The notes under the pieces are model-generated. The model searched no databases. It was given only the letters and a program-made list of their open reading frames with translations, and was not told the origin of the DNA. From Halogeometricum sp. S3BR5-2 (GTDB lineage Archaea > Halobacteriota > Halobacteria > Halobacteriales > Haloferacaceae): DNA of 49,426 bases. Every line of letters begins with the position of its first letter. Position 1 is the stretch's first letter. The DNA is taken from positions 1 through 49,426 of the forward strand of contig NZ_JAMQOQ010000011.1 of the NCBI RefSeq assembly GCF_031624635.1, written 5' to 3'. Below, piece by piece: positions 8,484 through 17,551 of this stretch. The position numbers and the translations under genes are program-made.

Positions 8484-8832
8484 CCCTGCACTTTAGACAT
8501 AGACTATGAAAACGAGCGGGGCTTCAACATTGCTCATCCGCAATTTGGCTGGATAGAAGGCTTTCGCAGAAGAAGAATCTGAGACAGTCAGTACTGCTCG
8601 ACGTCGATAACTTGTTTCGTCTCCCCATAAGCGAGATCCCCATTCCCGGAGACGACTGGCGCGTCTTACTTTGGTGTCTGGCTCAACGGGCAGAAGCCGG
8701 ACTGAGATGACCTGTAGGCCGATGGGGCTTCAGTCAGAACGTCATTCTATTCGTTCGAGCATGGATCTCGTCTTCACGGCGCTTCTACAGAGGATGATTT
8801 AATTACGCACAGCGAACCATTACACAAGCAAA
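8484..8832. promoter_or_regulatory. Divergent gap with a short palindrome
   Basis: 349 bp between divergent genes. The palindrome CATAGACTATG at 8498-8508 lies 15 bp before the AbiEi start and is a candidate autoregulatory operator. AATTACGCA near 8801 could serve the next plus-strand gene. No coding frame with support was seen. Confidence 0.4.
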
Positions 8833-9192
8833 ATGTCAAATTCAACTGACCCTGCTGCCGTGGCTCGCGATATTGAAACCGGTGACAAGGTACGATTCCA
8901 TTTTGACGGGAGCTTCAGTACGCACCAGTATCAACCAAGCTCTCCGTTTGAAACTGAAGTCTCGCTATCGTTGTCTCTCCCTGACAGCGAAACAGAGAAC
9001 CCGACGACTCGAATTGATGTTCAACCACCAGCTGGCGACCAGAAAGCTGACACCTACTTTTTTGAGCTTATCACACCCGCTACCAAGGATTCATTCGTCA
9101 CTCCGCTCCGAGCGGAAAAGAAGGAAGACGGGCACAAATCTGAGTGGGGAATCAACGGCATCGAGCGGCTTGAGAACCTCTCCCAGCCATAA
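8833..9192 (+). CDS. Small acidic hypothetical protein
   Basis: 119 aa, starting MSNSTDPAAVARDI. It has no signal peptide or membrane segment. The composition is strongly acidic and polar, with strands that could form a beta-barrel (DKVRFHFDGSF, TEVSLSLSLP, TYFFELITP). It is not recognised. It shares a segment bounded by inverted repeats E2 and E3 with the divergent AbiEi gene; no AbiEii nucleotidyltransferase motif is present, so it is not the missing toxin in its known form. A new partner is possible but unsupported. Confidence 0.6.
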   Translation: MSNSTDPAAVARDIETGDKVRFHFDGSFSTHQYQPSSPFETEVSLSLSLPDSETENPTTRIDVQPPAGDQKADTYFFELITPATKDSFVTPLRAEKKEDGHKSEWGINGIERLENLSQP

Positions 9193-9233
9193 TCCTGTTG
9201 CTCAATCCTTGGGCTGACGAGGTTCTCTCGATA

Positions 9234-9279
9234 TCTTACCAAATCTTGGGGACAAAATAGCACAAATTGTTTGGTAAGA
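9234..9279. repeat. 46-bp inverted-repeat element, family 1 (E3)
   Basis: Left arm TCTTACCAAAT (9234-9244), right arm TGTTTGGTAAGA (9268-9279); total 46 bp, as in E1. Located 45 bp before the start of the nuclease gene, which has its own TATA-like box at about 9294 outside the element. Confidence 0.84.
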
Positions 9280-9324
9280 GCAGGAAGCGTTGGTTTATCG
9301 GATTACCATCTCAATCAGTCGATA

Positions 9325-11064
9325 ATGGACGTGAATGAGGACCCTCCCTTTGTGAATTCTCCTGAACATCTCGACCCCTCTGAAGTCCATCGCCAAGATG
9401 AGAAACTCCAACGCGGGAATCACTCCCTCGCCCACTCCGACCACGATGAGATTCTCTCTTCTCTCCTTCAGACGATTCGCACGAATGGGACTCGCCGGAC
9501 GCTAACACAGTTCTATGTCCACAATCTCCTTCGGATGAGTCTATTGCGGCACGGAGATCAAAGTCGCGCAACATCGAACCCGACTGGCCTAGAGCTCTCA
9601 CCGGAGCAAGATCCTGGTCTCCCACCACGACTCGTCCAGTTCGGCGTCGGAATTACCCTCGAGACGGATACTGAAACGACCGATCCACAGTCGTTCGAGC
9701 AGATTGCGACATATCTCCTCGAACTCAAGAACTGGTACGCTCGGCAGGGTAGCTCACACCTTCCGCTCGACTCACCGATGGCGGATCCGTACTTCGGGAT
9801 GGTGTGGCGTGAACTCACGACCCTGCGTCACGCAGATGGTTTTCAGATGCTCGAAAAAGCGTACCGGGCATACAAACCCTGGGAGCAGGAGATGGAGGAA
9901 CTTCTCGGCTTTTCCATTGAGGATGCCGTCTACTATACCCGTGAACTCACGGACTGGATTACACCGAGATTAGAGGGACAGGATACGGAGGTCGCGAGGT
10001 GGTCGCCGTCACTGCTAGATTTCTCTCAGAAAGCGATTGAACTCACGGACGAGGCAGTTTGGGTGTCCGAAGAGACTCTTGTGGACTGGTGCGACGACAG
10101 CCCACGTTTCCAGAACTTCCTCGAACGGCTGGTCGTCGAACCGGGCACTGCTTCCGGATTTCGCACGCCGGTAGATGTGAATCCACTAGAGCGAGCGCCG
10201 TTCATTCGAACTGGTGATGAGTTCCTGCTTCCGCTTCCCCGTACCGTTCTCTATGCTCTCGCCAACACCTTCTACTACGATTTGATCGATTCGGAGTACC
10301 AGGGCGAATTTCAGCTACGGTTCGGTGATTGGCTCGAGGAGTGGACTGGGGACTGTCTCTCGAAGGTCTTCTCGAAAGACGATATCATCCGGAACTACAC
10401 CTATGAGTACGACGGTGAGGAAGTAGAGGGTGATATACTGATCCTCCACGACGATGAACCCATCATAATCGAATGTAAGGGGAAGAAGCTCCGCGCTGAG
10501 ACTCGGAAAGGAAACTTCGGGGGCATCGACGCGATCAAGGAAGACATCGAACGAGGGATCGGAGACGCGTACCACCAGGCTGATCGGCTGGTGACGGGCG
10601 TTCAATCCGGCCAGATTACTGAGATCGAAACGTCGGATGGGACGACGATCTGCTTGGAACCCTCCACTCTTGAGGATGCACATCGGTGGCTTGTACTTGG
10701 AGAATCGTATGGGTCAATCGCGACTCGTGACTTCGCGAAAATACTCGATATTACGCCTGTTCCGTACGTCTGCGATATCTATGACCTGCAGGTACTTGCC
10801 GAGGTCCTTGAGTCCCCGGAGCGACTTCTCCACTACGTCCGGCAACGAACTCGTCAAACGACGGTTCAACTCCGGCGTCCGGGTACTCAGTACGTGAACT
10901 CGAAAACGTTCAGTTCTGATGAGATCGACTACCTAGCCGTCTACAAGCGCAACGGCTGGGAGTTCCCGCCGGGGGCTCAACGCATCACTGGGGCTGGAGA
11001 TAACCTTCGAGAAGATGCCATCGATTCGATAATGGATAGCGGGGAGTTTCAATTCACATTCTAA
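9325..11064 (+). CDS. Large protein with a PD-(D/E)XK nuclease-like core
   Basis: 579 aa. The ATG at 9325 (MDVNEDPPF) is preferred because TTTATCG at about 9294-9300 gives a leaderless start; the frame stays open further up, but into inverted repeat E3. Residues of about 360-390 hold GDILILHDDEP followed by IIIECKGKKL. This is the D-x(n)-E-x-K pattern of PD-(D/E)XK nucleases on adjacent strands. The long N-terminal part is helical and unlike known families. No methylase, helicase or transposase motif is present. The gene stands alone between E3 and E4, like a cassette. A DNA-cutting role, perhaps in defence, is inferred; the fold is only suggested by the motif. Confidence 0.65.
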   Translation: MDVNEDPPFVNSPEHLDPSEVHRQDEKLQRGNHSLAHSDHDEILSSLLQTIRTNGTRRTLTQFYVHNLLRMSLLRHGDQSRATSNPTGLELSPEQDPGLPPRLVQFGVGITLETDTETTDPQSFEQIATYLLELKNWYARQGSSHLPLDSPMADPYFGMVWRELTTLRHADGFQMLEKAYRAYKPWEQEMEELLGFSIEDAVYYTRELTDWITPRLEGQDTEVARWSPSLLDFSQKAIELTDEAVWVSEETLVDWCDDSPRFQNFLERLVVEPGTASGFRTPVDVNPLERAPFIRTGDEFLLPLPRTVLYALANTFYYDLIDSEYQGEFQLRFGDWLEEWTGDCLSKVFSKDDIIRNYTYEYDGEEVEGDILILHDDEPIIIECKGKKLRAETRKGNFGGIDAIKEDIERGIGDAYHQADRLVTGVQSGQITEIETSDGTTICLEPSTLEDAHRWLVLGESYGSIATRDFAKILDITPVPYVCDIYDLQVLAEVLESPERLLHYVRQRTRQTTVQLRRPGTQYVNSKTFSSDEIDYLAVYKRNGWEFPPGAQRITGAGDNLREDAIDSIMDSGEFQFTF

Positions 11065-11097
11065 TTGCTTGGCCTCGACGATCTGGTGTTGGGTGTG

Positions 11098-11143
11098 TCT
11101 TACCAAACTACTGTTCAGTACTCGCCGCTAATGTTTGGTAAGA
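11098..11143. repeat. 46-bp inverted-repeat element, family 1 (E4)
   Basis: Left arm TCTTACCAAAC (11098-11108), right arm TGTTTGGTAAGA (11132-11143); total 46 bp. It lies 33 bp after the nuclease gene, so E3 and E4 flank a single gene. Confidence 0.84.
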
Positions 11144-11314
11144 AACGGGTGGATTTCCAGGAGAAGCCTTGGAAATGGTGGAGGTAGCAAAGCATCTGGA
11201 ACACCGGAATGGTCGTATCAAGGGCTCTCTTACGTACTCACACAAACCCATACAAACCCACGAAAAATATAAATGCTCATAGAGCATGGTGATGGGTACG
11301 AGGGGATACAAAGG

Positions 11315-12460
11315 GTGAATATCGTAATAGACGTGCCCGATTCACTCGTCGGCCGGATGAAACGCGCTGTCGCTGCGGGCAACTACGATGACCCACAGGA
11401 GTTCGTTCGGACGGCGATCGAGAATCAAATCCAGCTCGAAGAGGAGGAGACTTCCCAGGAGGTCAAATCACTCGACGAAGCCCTCAATTCTGTAGAGCCA
11501 GAGTCCGAAATAGAAGCATCGCCTGAGGAGACCCAGCCCGACGATTCGGCTCACGAACAGGCGCAAGAGCGCCAGTCCGACGATGCTGCGCCGGCTGATC
11601 GGACGAACGAGACAACGCTGTCGCTGGCTCGACGCCAGTACGACGACATTCCGACAGTCGCACCGCCCGACGAGTCGCGGTTGGACAAAGGTCCTCTCTG
11701 GGGACAGTACAATCGTATTTTCCCCGTCAAGCTGGTCGTTCGGGGATTAGCGAATGCTTTGCTGGACTCGTCCGAGGAGGGGCCCCCCGACGGTCCGTGG
11801 CTTGATCTCCAGCCGTTTCAGCGACGCGCCGCGAGGACGGCTCGGAAGATCGGGACTGAAATCGCAACTCACGATGAGCGAGCAGGGCGCAAACGAGGTG
11901 AGAAGCTTGCTGCCGCGTTGCCCACGGGCGATGATCCCGACAAATCGATGGATCGATTCGAGACGCATTTCATCGGACGCGTCGAGCACGACGATGAATT
12001 AACTGGGGCACTACCGCACCTGTCCTTCGTCGACATCGTTCGAGAAAGCCCCCAGCAGATCGGGCTCACGGACGCTGGCCAGGAATTTGCAAGCCTCTCG
12101 AACCCACTTCTCGACGACGGCGTCGACGCCGACACGTCCCTCTCACAGAAGGAGCGACAGTTCTACATCTCGCATGTACGGGATGTGCGAGAAGAAGAAT
12201 ACACGGCGATGCAAAAGGTCGCTCAAGCAATCGAAGAGGGCGATAACCGGCCAACGTCGCTGACCGAGCGGGTAGCTTATCTGAATCCGGAGTGGTCGAA
12301 TTCGCAGGCTGAGACGATTCGCTCTGGCCTCACGAGTCGAATGTACGAGCTGGGGCTGGTCGACCGGAGCCAAGTCGGTCAGCGGGGTATTGCTTATGAA
12401 CTAACAGCTGCTGGCGAGACGTTCCGATCCAACGACACAGAATCCACACAACCTCATTAG
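11315..12460 (+). CDS. RHH and winged-helix DNA-binding protein, first gene of the helicase operon
   Basis: 381 aa from the GTG at 11315. The ATG at 11273 lies within or next to the TATA-like element AATATAAATG (about 11263-11272), so transcription probably starts after it; the GTG also places the RHH strand VNIVIDVPDSL at the N-terminus. Residues 1-43 form a ribbon-helix-helix. A long acidic linker (about 45-115) follows. The C-terminal part looks like a winged-helix with IGLTDAGQEFASL and ELTAAGETFRS, typical wing ends in archaeal regulators. It is probably the regulator or DNA-targeting part of the operon that continues with the two repeat proteins and the helicase. The next gene starts 10 bp downstream. 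Confidence 0.65.
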   Translation: MNIVIDVPDSLVGRMKRAVAAGNYDDPQEFVRTAIENQIQLEEEETSQEVKSLDEALNSVEPESEIEASPEETQPDDSAHEQAQERQSDDAAPADRTNETTLSLARRQYDDIPTVAPPDESRLDKGPLWGQYNRIFPVKLVVRGLANALLDSSEEGPPDGPWLDLQPFQRRAARTARKIGTEIATHDERAGRKRGEKLAAALPTGDDPDKSMDRFETHFIGRVEHDDELTGALPHLSFVDIVRESPQQIGLTDAGQEFASLSNPLLDDGVDADTSLSQKERQFYISHVRDVREEEYTAMQKVAQAIEEGDNRPTSLTERVAYLNPEWSNSQAETIRSGLTSRMYELGLVDRSQVGQRGIAYELTAAGETFRSNDTESTQPH

Positions 12461-12470
12461 ACTAACACCA

Positions 12471-13358
12471 ATGGCCGATAACGAGACATCCACCCCCGAA
12501 TCGACGATCGACGCGCTGAGTCCTGGTGATGAGTGGCCGTTCCACTATCGTGGCTACGGGCTGAGCATAAACCAGGACGGCGACATCTGGTGGCAGGCGT
12601 ATAACGGAACCGACCGTTTCGACCTGGAGCCGGTACCATCCGGCCTCGTCACTGAGTTGCTTGAGCTGAAACGGAGCGGTGGCGCTCTCCGTGTTACCGA
12701 AGGCGGAGCCGTTATCACGCGAATCGAGACCGGAGACGGCAGTTCAGACGCGTACAAGACCGTGTACGTCGGTCAAATGGACCTCGACGGCCGGCTCGTC
12801 CCCCGTGATGAGCCGGGGCACGCCGTCCCGATCAGTCCGAACGGACTCGATCCCGGTGACCTCTGGAAGAGCGTCTATGATGGAGCGACGTACTCGTTCA
12901 GTGGCGAGCGGTTCTGGTGGCAGGACGGCGAAACGAAGCTTCGGCACTCATTTGCCGATACGTTGCCCAGAGAGATCACCGACGAGCTGAAACGGCTTCG
13001 GATGAACGGCGGTCGGTTCGTGATCACGCCCTGTGGTGACGTCGTCACGCAGATCCCCAACGAGAAAACGCCTCCCGATATCCGAGCGCAATTCCGGGAC
13101 CTGTCTCGCCCGGTGAAACGGTTCCTCCAGCTTCGGCGCGACCGCGGCAACGTCGATATGGTCCCCGTCTACGTTGGCCATCTCTCCGCTGACGAGCGGC
13201 CGATCGAAGTCGAGGAGCCGACCCGGCTGACCGATCCGCTCTCTGAGCAAGAGGAAGCCTCGTTAGAGGCCTGGGTCGCCGCGATGGGGTCCTACGAAGA
13301 GAGCGATCTCTCAGAAGACGACCACCGCCGCGATGATCGAGGAGAGGGGTCACGATGA
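12471..13358 (+). CDS. Repeat protein A of the helicase operon
   Basis: 295 aa of unknown family. It contains two copies of an about 120-residue unit. Each begins PGDxW with an aromatic-rich stretch (DEWPFHYRGYG; DLWKSVYDG), continues with a WW-containing strand (DIWWQAYNG; RFWWQDGE), then a helix ending LELKRSGG or LKRLRMNGG. It ends with a strand pair (ALRVTEGGAVITRI; RFVITPCGDVVTQI) and a V-Y-V-G-Q/H-L strand. The same unit occurs twice in the next protein and, in its last half, at the C-terminus of the helicase at 14281-17178. The stop overlaps the next start by 4 nt (ATGA). It is likely a subunit working with the helicase; the biochemical role is unknown. Confidence 0.7.
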   Translation: MADNETSTPESTIDALSPGDEWPFHYRGYGLSINQDGDIWWQAYNGTDRFDLEPVPSGLVTELLELKRSGGALRVTEGGAVITRIETGDGSSDAYKTVYVGQMDLDGRLVPRDEPGHAVPISPNGLDPGDLWKSVYDGATYSFSGERFWWQDGETKLRHSFADTLPREITDELKRLRMNGGRFVITPCGDVVTQIPNEKTPPDIRAQFRDLSRPVKRFLQLRRDRGNVDMVPVYVGHLSADERPIEVEEPTRLTDPLSEQEEASLEAWVAAMGSYEESDLSEDDHRRDDRGEGSR

Positions 13359-14248
13359 GTGCCGACGGAAATGGGGTTCTCCGGGAGGAACCGACCCAGG
13401 TTCCAACCATCAATCGTCGGCAGCTGACGGTTGAACCCGGGCATCCGTGGCCCTCCGCATACCGCGGTTCGAAATACAGTATCGTTTCGTCCCGGAAGTT
13501 CGGTGATGTGGCCCAGTGGAGCCATATGGGTGATATCCAGGCGATGACTGAACTTCCTCGAGGTCTCCAGTCTGCGATAGCCTCTCTCGGGAAAACGAAC
13601 GGGTACGGCAGTTTCCGGCTAACTGCATCCGGAGAAGTACTCACAAAAGTTCCCGCAACCCAGTACCAACGAGTCGACCAAGCCCGGGCCAACCGAGGGC
13701 ACATTCCAGTTTATGTCGGCCAACTCAATGGGGACTTCGACTTCAAAGAGTTCTCCAATAATCCCTCGCCGCCAAGTACTGCTGGAGACGTGAGCGTTTG
13801 GACTGGTATTCCGTTTCGTACTCACGGAGAAGTGTGGTCGGTCTGTACTGATGATGTGCTTCGGTGGAGATGGCAGGACTACGAATTTGAATCCGCTTTC
13901 GACCACCCTGAACTCGTTACGACGTATAAATCACTTCGTCCTGAGGGCGGTATCATTTATATTAACGAACATGGTCACGTTTGGGGGAATATCGATCGAG
14001 ACACCGTTCCGTCGGGTGAACAGAGCCGCATCCGCGACGCGTTCAATGAGTGGAAACGAACAGCATCGAACGCTCAACAGCGCCTGGTGACACGCCGGCT
14101 AAATCGTACAGAGAGTGAAGCAGCCCCTAATGGTCTCCTCCCCGTGTATCTCGGTCATATCTCACAGTTCGACGGAGGGGTCGTTCCGAAACCAGTGGTC
14201 ACTGACAACAGCTACTTCGGAGACAGTGCGATGGACCCAGATCAGTAG
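13355..14248 (+). CDS. Repeat protein B of the helicase operon
   Basis: 297 aa, a paralogue of the preceding protein that begins in its stop codon (ATGA). Two repeat units are visible. The first has PGHPWPSAYRGSKY, FRLTASGEVLTKV and HIPVYVGQL. The second has LRWRWQDYEFES, LRPEGGIIYINEHGHVWGNI and LLPVYLGHI. Identity with protein A is low outside the conserved glycines, tryptophans and the VYVGQL strand, so the two are probably old paralogues forming a heteromer. The helicase follows after 32 bp. No known enzymatic motif was seen. Confidence 0.7.
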   Translation: MSADGNGVLREEPTQVPTINRRQLTVEPGHPWPSAYRGSKYSIVSSRKFGDVAQWSHMGDIQAMTELPRGLQSAIASLGKTNGYGSFRLTASGEVLTKVPATQYQRVDQARANRGHIPVYVGQLNGDFDFKEFSNNPSPPSTAGDVSVWTGIPFRTHGEVWSVCTDDVLRWRWQDYEFESAFDHPELVTTYKSLRPEGGIIYINEHGHVWGNIDRDTVPSGEQSRIRDAFNEWKRTASNAQQRLVTRRLNRTESEAAPNGLLPVYLGHISQFDGGVVPKPVVTDNSYFGDSAMDPDQ

Positions 14249-14280
14249 CGCACCTCAAATAATGACTGCCGACTAATATC

Positions 14281-17178
14281 ATGGGACGGCGTTTTCCAAC
14301 ACCGATCTTCGGGATTGAACGCGGACCGGAATGGGTGCCGACACTGGTAGAGATCGCTATCGAGAACGACGACGAACTCACTCGAGATCAGTTCGAGGAG
14401 CGCTGTCGTGAGCGCTTGCGCAAACCCGACGGCAGCCGGTATTCGCCGAGTTACATCGAACGAACGCTTTCGACGTTCATCCAGATGGGAGTCCTCAGAG
14501 AACGCGACGATAAGATCACTGTCTGGGAGTTCGCGCGCCGGTTCCACGACAGCGACATCGAGTATACGGAGCTCCTCTGGCGTGGCATCAAACAGAGCTG
14601 GGTTCTCCAAGGCAATTATCCAGAAGGAATTGAGGGGCTCCGGGATGCGCATTACGTCGTTCGACACGCTGATCGGCCATTACAAGCGGGCGAGATTCGT
14701 GAACGGCTGACCGACAACTTCGGATACGAGTACAACGATGCTGGGATTCGCGGCTATCCGGAACTGTTGACCCAGCTCGGTGCGCTCCGAGAAACCGACG
14801 ACGGCTACGTTCCTGGCCCCAGATCGAGCACTTACGAGAGTCGGTGGCGGGATGTCGACATCTTCCACAACCTCGAACGGTGGATCCATCATCGTGGTCC
14901 GACATTCGATGTCCCTGCTGCAGACATCAAACAGGCGCTCGTAAAGTACTACATGTACCGGGAATCCGGGGGGTGGGGACGACACCGCAGCCTGTACAAC
15001 CGCTTCCTCGACGATTATGTTCGTGAGACCTCGCGAGAGAGCGACGTGGCTCATCCCCAGATTCATCTGTCCGAAGCATACCAGGAGGATGAACGGGATC
15101 GGAAGAGTATAAGAAAGCAGATCAAAGCGAAATTCGATGATATCGACGGCCGCGATCTCGCCGGACTCTATGCCGAGACACTCGAGGACATCCTCGCTGC
15201 CGAGACCGAGGCGGAAGCCAAGGACCTCCTCTCAGCGGCGAGCCCTGGGATCTCCCGCCGGGACGTCAGAAATGCGTTTGACGAGGAGAGAGAACCGTAC
15301 ACGTTCCCTGCTGGATTTTCGCTCTACGACTGGCAGTCTGAGGCGATTCACGCGTGGTTCGACAACGAGGCCAGCCCATCTGAACGCGGTATCGCGCAGG
15401 TGGTGACGGGGGCCGGTAAAACGGTGATGGCGCTTGGTGCCATCGACGAGTGGCTGGACAAGCATCCCGACGGCGTCGTCACGGTTGTTGTGCCGACGAA
15501 GGTGTTGATGCACCAGTGGCTCCGCGAGTTCCTCGAGAAATTGAACGTCCCTCCGTCGGAGATCGGCTGGGCGGGAGGAGGCCACAAAGACGATCATAGT
15601 GACCGTCGCATCATCGTGAGCATCGTCAACTCCGCTGTCAAGGACGATTTCTTGGCCCAGTCGCTCGACGCTGCCGATACTGATGAGCACCTCTTGGTCG
15701 CCGATGAGTGCCACCGGTATACGGGAGACGTCCACTCGAAAGTCCTCGAATATTCCAACACTGCGACGATGGGGCTGTCTGCGACACCGCTGTCGACGAT
15801 CGATCCGGAGAACGACGAACTCACCGACGACGACGAGTTCCTCCTCGAGAACTTGGGCTCGCTTTTCTACAGGCTGAGTTACGACGAGGGGGTTGACCGC
15901 GGCCTCATCTCCGAGTTCACCATCAACTACGTCGGCTTCGAGCTAACGCCGGCCGAACGTCACACCTACGAACAGTTCTCGAAGAAGGTGTCATCCGCTG
16001 TTCGGGATATCGAAGCGCGCCACGGCCACCGACTCGCCGAATTGCGGGGAAACTATTCACAGAATCTGCAGACGATTCGCGAGTCGACGGACTCGGCGAC
16101 GCCGGCGATTGCCGACTTCTTCGAGTACACGAAACGGCGGCGTGAGCTGATCGCCGAGGCGGTCTCCCGACAAGCGATCACGCACCGCCTCCTCGAAGAC
16201 GCAATCGAAGAGGACAAGAAGACGATCGTATTCCAGGAACGAATCAAACACTTGGAGCAGATGGTTGCCCCATACGATCAGCGGGATGAGAAGACCCAAA
16301 CGGGCAAGTATGGCTCGAAGGAGAGCGAACGGGCGAGTCTCTACCAGCAGTACGAGGACGAACTCGACGATATCAATCGCGACCTCGAAAACCTGTTTTT
16401 CCGTCGCGATTACGCACCCGTGATGTACCACTCCGGGCACCGCAATTCGGAGTGGAACGAGTGGGGAATCGAATGGTTCCGGGACGAAGGGTTTGCGAAC
16501 GTGATGCTGAGCGTCCAGGCTCTCAAGGAAGGGGTTGACGTCCCCTCGGCAGACGTCGGGATCATTCGCGTCTCGTCTGGAAACGTCCGTGATCGCATCC
16601 AGACCCTCGGGCGCATCCTGCGAACCGGACACGATCCGGACAAGCCCTCGACGCTGTACGTGCTCTATGCCCAGGATACAGTTGACGAACGAATCTTCGA
16701 GGAAGTCGACTGGGAAGCCGAAATCGGCGGTACCCATCACTACTACAAGTGGGAGACCAGCGACGAAATCATCAAAGGCGAACTGGAGGGGCCTTCGAAA
16801 GAACACGAACCGGACGTCTCTGTGTATCAGCAACCGGAGATCCCCGATCCGTCCGACCTCGAACGTGGGGATCCATATGAGGGGCCTCGCCGTGGACGGA
16901 CTGTTAGCGTCGATACGCAGGGGCGCCCGTTTCGTGACACAACCGATGGCCGTCAGTATATCACGACACCGGAAGTCGAAGAAGTGGCTGAGTACGTCCA
17001 CCGCCTCCGCGGTGGCGGTCGCATCATCATCAATGATGCCGACCACATGATCACCGTCACCGATGAGGGGCCGGTCTTTCTGGGAATTCTCGAAGCCGAC
17101 TCGCTTGACTACGAAGAACAGACGGAGGACGAGGAGGTCCCCGAAACCTTCGAGGAATTCATGAATGAGGGGGATTGA
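14281..17178 (+). CDS. Superfamily 2 helicase with a C-terminal repeat shared with its neighbours
   Basis: 965 aa. The N-terminal part (1-340) contains tandem winged-helix-like segments (YIERTLSTFIQMGVL; IRGYPELLTQLGAL). The helicase core follows: YDWQSEAI (Q-like), Walker A VVTGAGKT at about 371-378, a VVPTKVLMHQW motif Ia, DECH box at about 473-476, SATPL at about 499-503, and motif VI QTLGRILRTG at about 773-782. It is of the XPB/type III restriction helicase-like class. The last about 65 residues repeat the unit seen in the two upstream proteins (HRLRGGGRIIINDADHMITV, then GPVFLGIL). This ties the three genes into one machine. No nuclease motif is evident inside the protein. A DNA translocase or remodeller in a defence-like system is the best inference. 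Confidence 0.85.
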   Translation: MGRRFPTPIFGIERGPEWVPTLVEIAIENDDELTRDQFEERCRERLRKPDGSRYSPSYIERTLSTFIQMGVLRERDDKITVWEFARRFHDSDIEYTELLWRGIKQSWVLQGNYPEGIEGLRDAHYVVRHADRPLQAGEIRERLTDNFGYEYNDAGIRGYPELLTQLGALRETDDGYVPGPRSSTYESRWRDVDIFHNLERWIHHRGPTFDVPAADIKQALVKYYMYRESGGWGRHRSLYNRFLDDYVRETSRESDVAHPQIHLSEAYQEDERDRKSIRKQIKAKFDDIDGRDLAGLYAETLEDILAAETEAEAKDLLSAASPGISRRDVRNAFDEEREPYTFPAGFSLYDWQSEAIHAWFDNEASPSERGIAQVVTGAGKTVMALGAIDEWLDKHPDGVVTVVVPTKVLMHQWLREFLEKLNVPPSEIGWAGGGHKDDHSDRRIIVSIVNSAVKDDFLAQSLDAADTDEHLLVADECHRYTGDVHSKVLEYSNTATMGLSATPLSTIDPENDELTDDDEFLLENLGSLFYRLSYDEGVDRGLISEFTINYVGFELTPAERHTYEQFSKKVSSAVRDIEARHGHRLAELRGNYSQNLQTIRESTDSATPAIADFFEYTKRRRELIAEAVSRQAITHRLLEDAIEEDKKTIVFQERIKHLEQMVAPYDQRDEKTQTGKYGSKESERASLYQQYEDELDDINRDLENLFFRRDYAPVMYHSGHRNSEWNEWGIEWFRDEGFANVMLSVQALKEGVDVPSADVGIIRVSSGNVRDRIQTLGRILRTGHDPDKPSTLYVLYAQDTVDERIFEEVDWEAEIGGTHHYYKWETSDEIIKGELEGPSKEHEPDVSVYQQPEIPDPSDLERGDPYEGPRRGRTVSVDTQGRPFRDTTDGRQYITTPEVEEVAEYVHRLRGGGRIIINDADHMITVTDEGPVFLGILEADSLDYEEQTEDEEVPETFEEFMNEGD

Positions 17179-17287
17179 TTCGTTTCAGTCTCGGCGTCTC
17201 ACTCGGGTTTCTCAATCGTACCGGTGAATTCGTTCGTACGAGCGTCATCAGTCGGACTTTTCCCCTGGTGCGGTCTACGACGAGGTA

Positions 17288-17551
17288 GTGACGGAACTTG
17301 AGGTCGCCAACGTCGTCGGGATGATCACCTACCAGCAGGAACTCGACCTCGCGGCGCTTGCTGAGACGTTCGACGAGCGGGACGAAATCACGGATGTCAC
17401 CTACGAACCGGCCGACAACCACTGGTTACAGACGCGCTTTGCCCCCGACGACACATACGTCGCCTTTTATCGGACCGGACTTTGGTGTGGCTTACCGAGA
17501 GCGGGTCAGAAAAAATTGGAGAGGATTGAGAACTCAGCCGACAGTCGCTAG
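17288..17551 (+). CDS. Half-size TBP-like protein
   Basis: 87 aa from the GTG at 17288, which directly follows GAGGTA. The N-terminal half matches the first part of a TATA-binding protein repeat: VANVVGMITYQQELDLAALAETF, then VTYEPADNHWLQTRFAPDDTYVAFYRTG, in the same order as in the two TBP-like proteins encoded at 17966-18514 and 21477-22028. Only one repeat is present; normal TBP has two. The residue that should be Phe in the FPG-like turn is changed (DNHW). The tail after YRTG no longer matches. It could be a degraded gene or a dimeric single-repeat form. It closes the helicase operon and its end overlaps the convergent next gene by 18 nt. Confidence 0.55.
   Translation: MTELEVANVVGMITYQQELDLAALAETFDERDEITDVTYEPADNHWLQTRFAPDDTYVAFYRTGLWCGLPRAGQKKLERIENSADSR

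Noticed and set aside
5108-11143. Family 1 inverted repeats as transcription terminators
   Set aside because: Archaeal terminators end in U-rich stretches; these have long 22-nt loops, no T-run, and lie before genes as often as after them.
16057-17046. Minus-strand frame of 329 codons within the helicase gene
   Set aside because: Antisense to conserved helicase motifs; the protein text is low in structure and rich in Val, Arg and Asp, as expected from a shadow.
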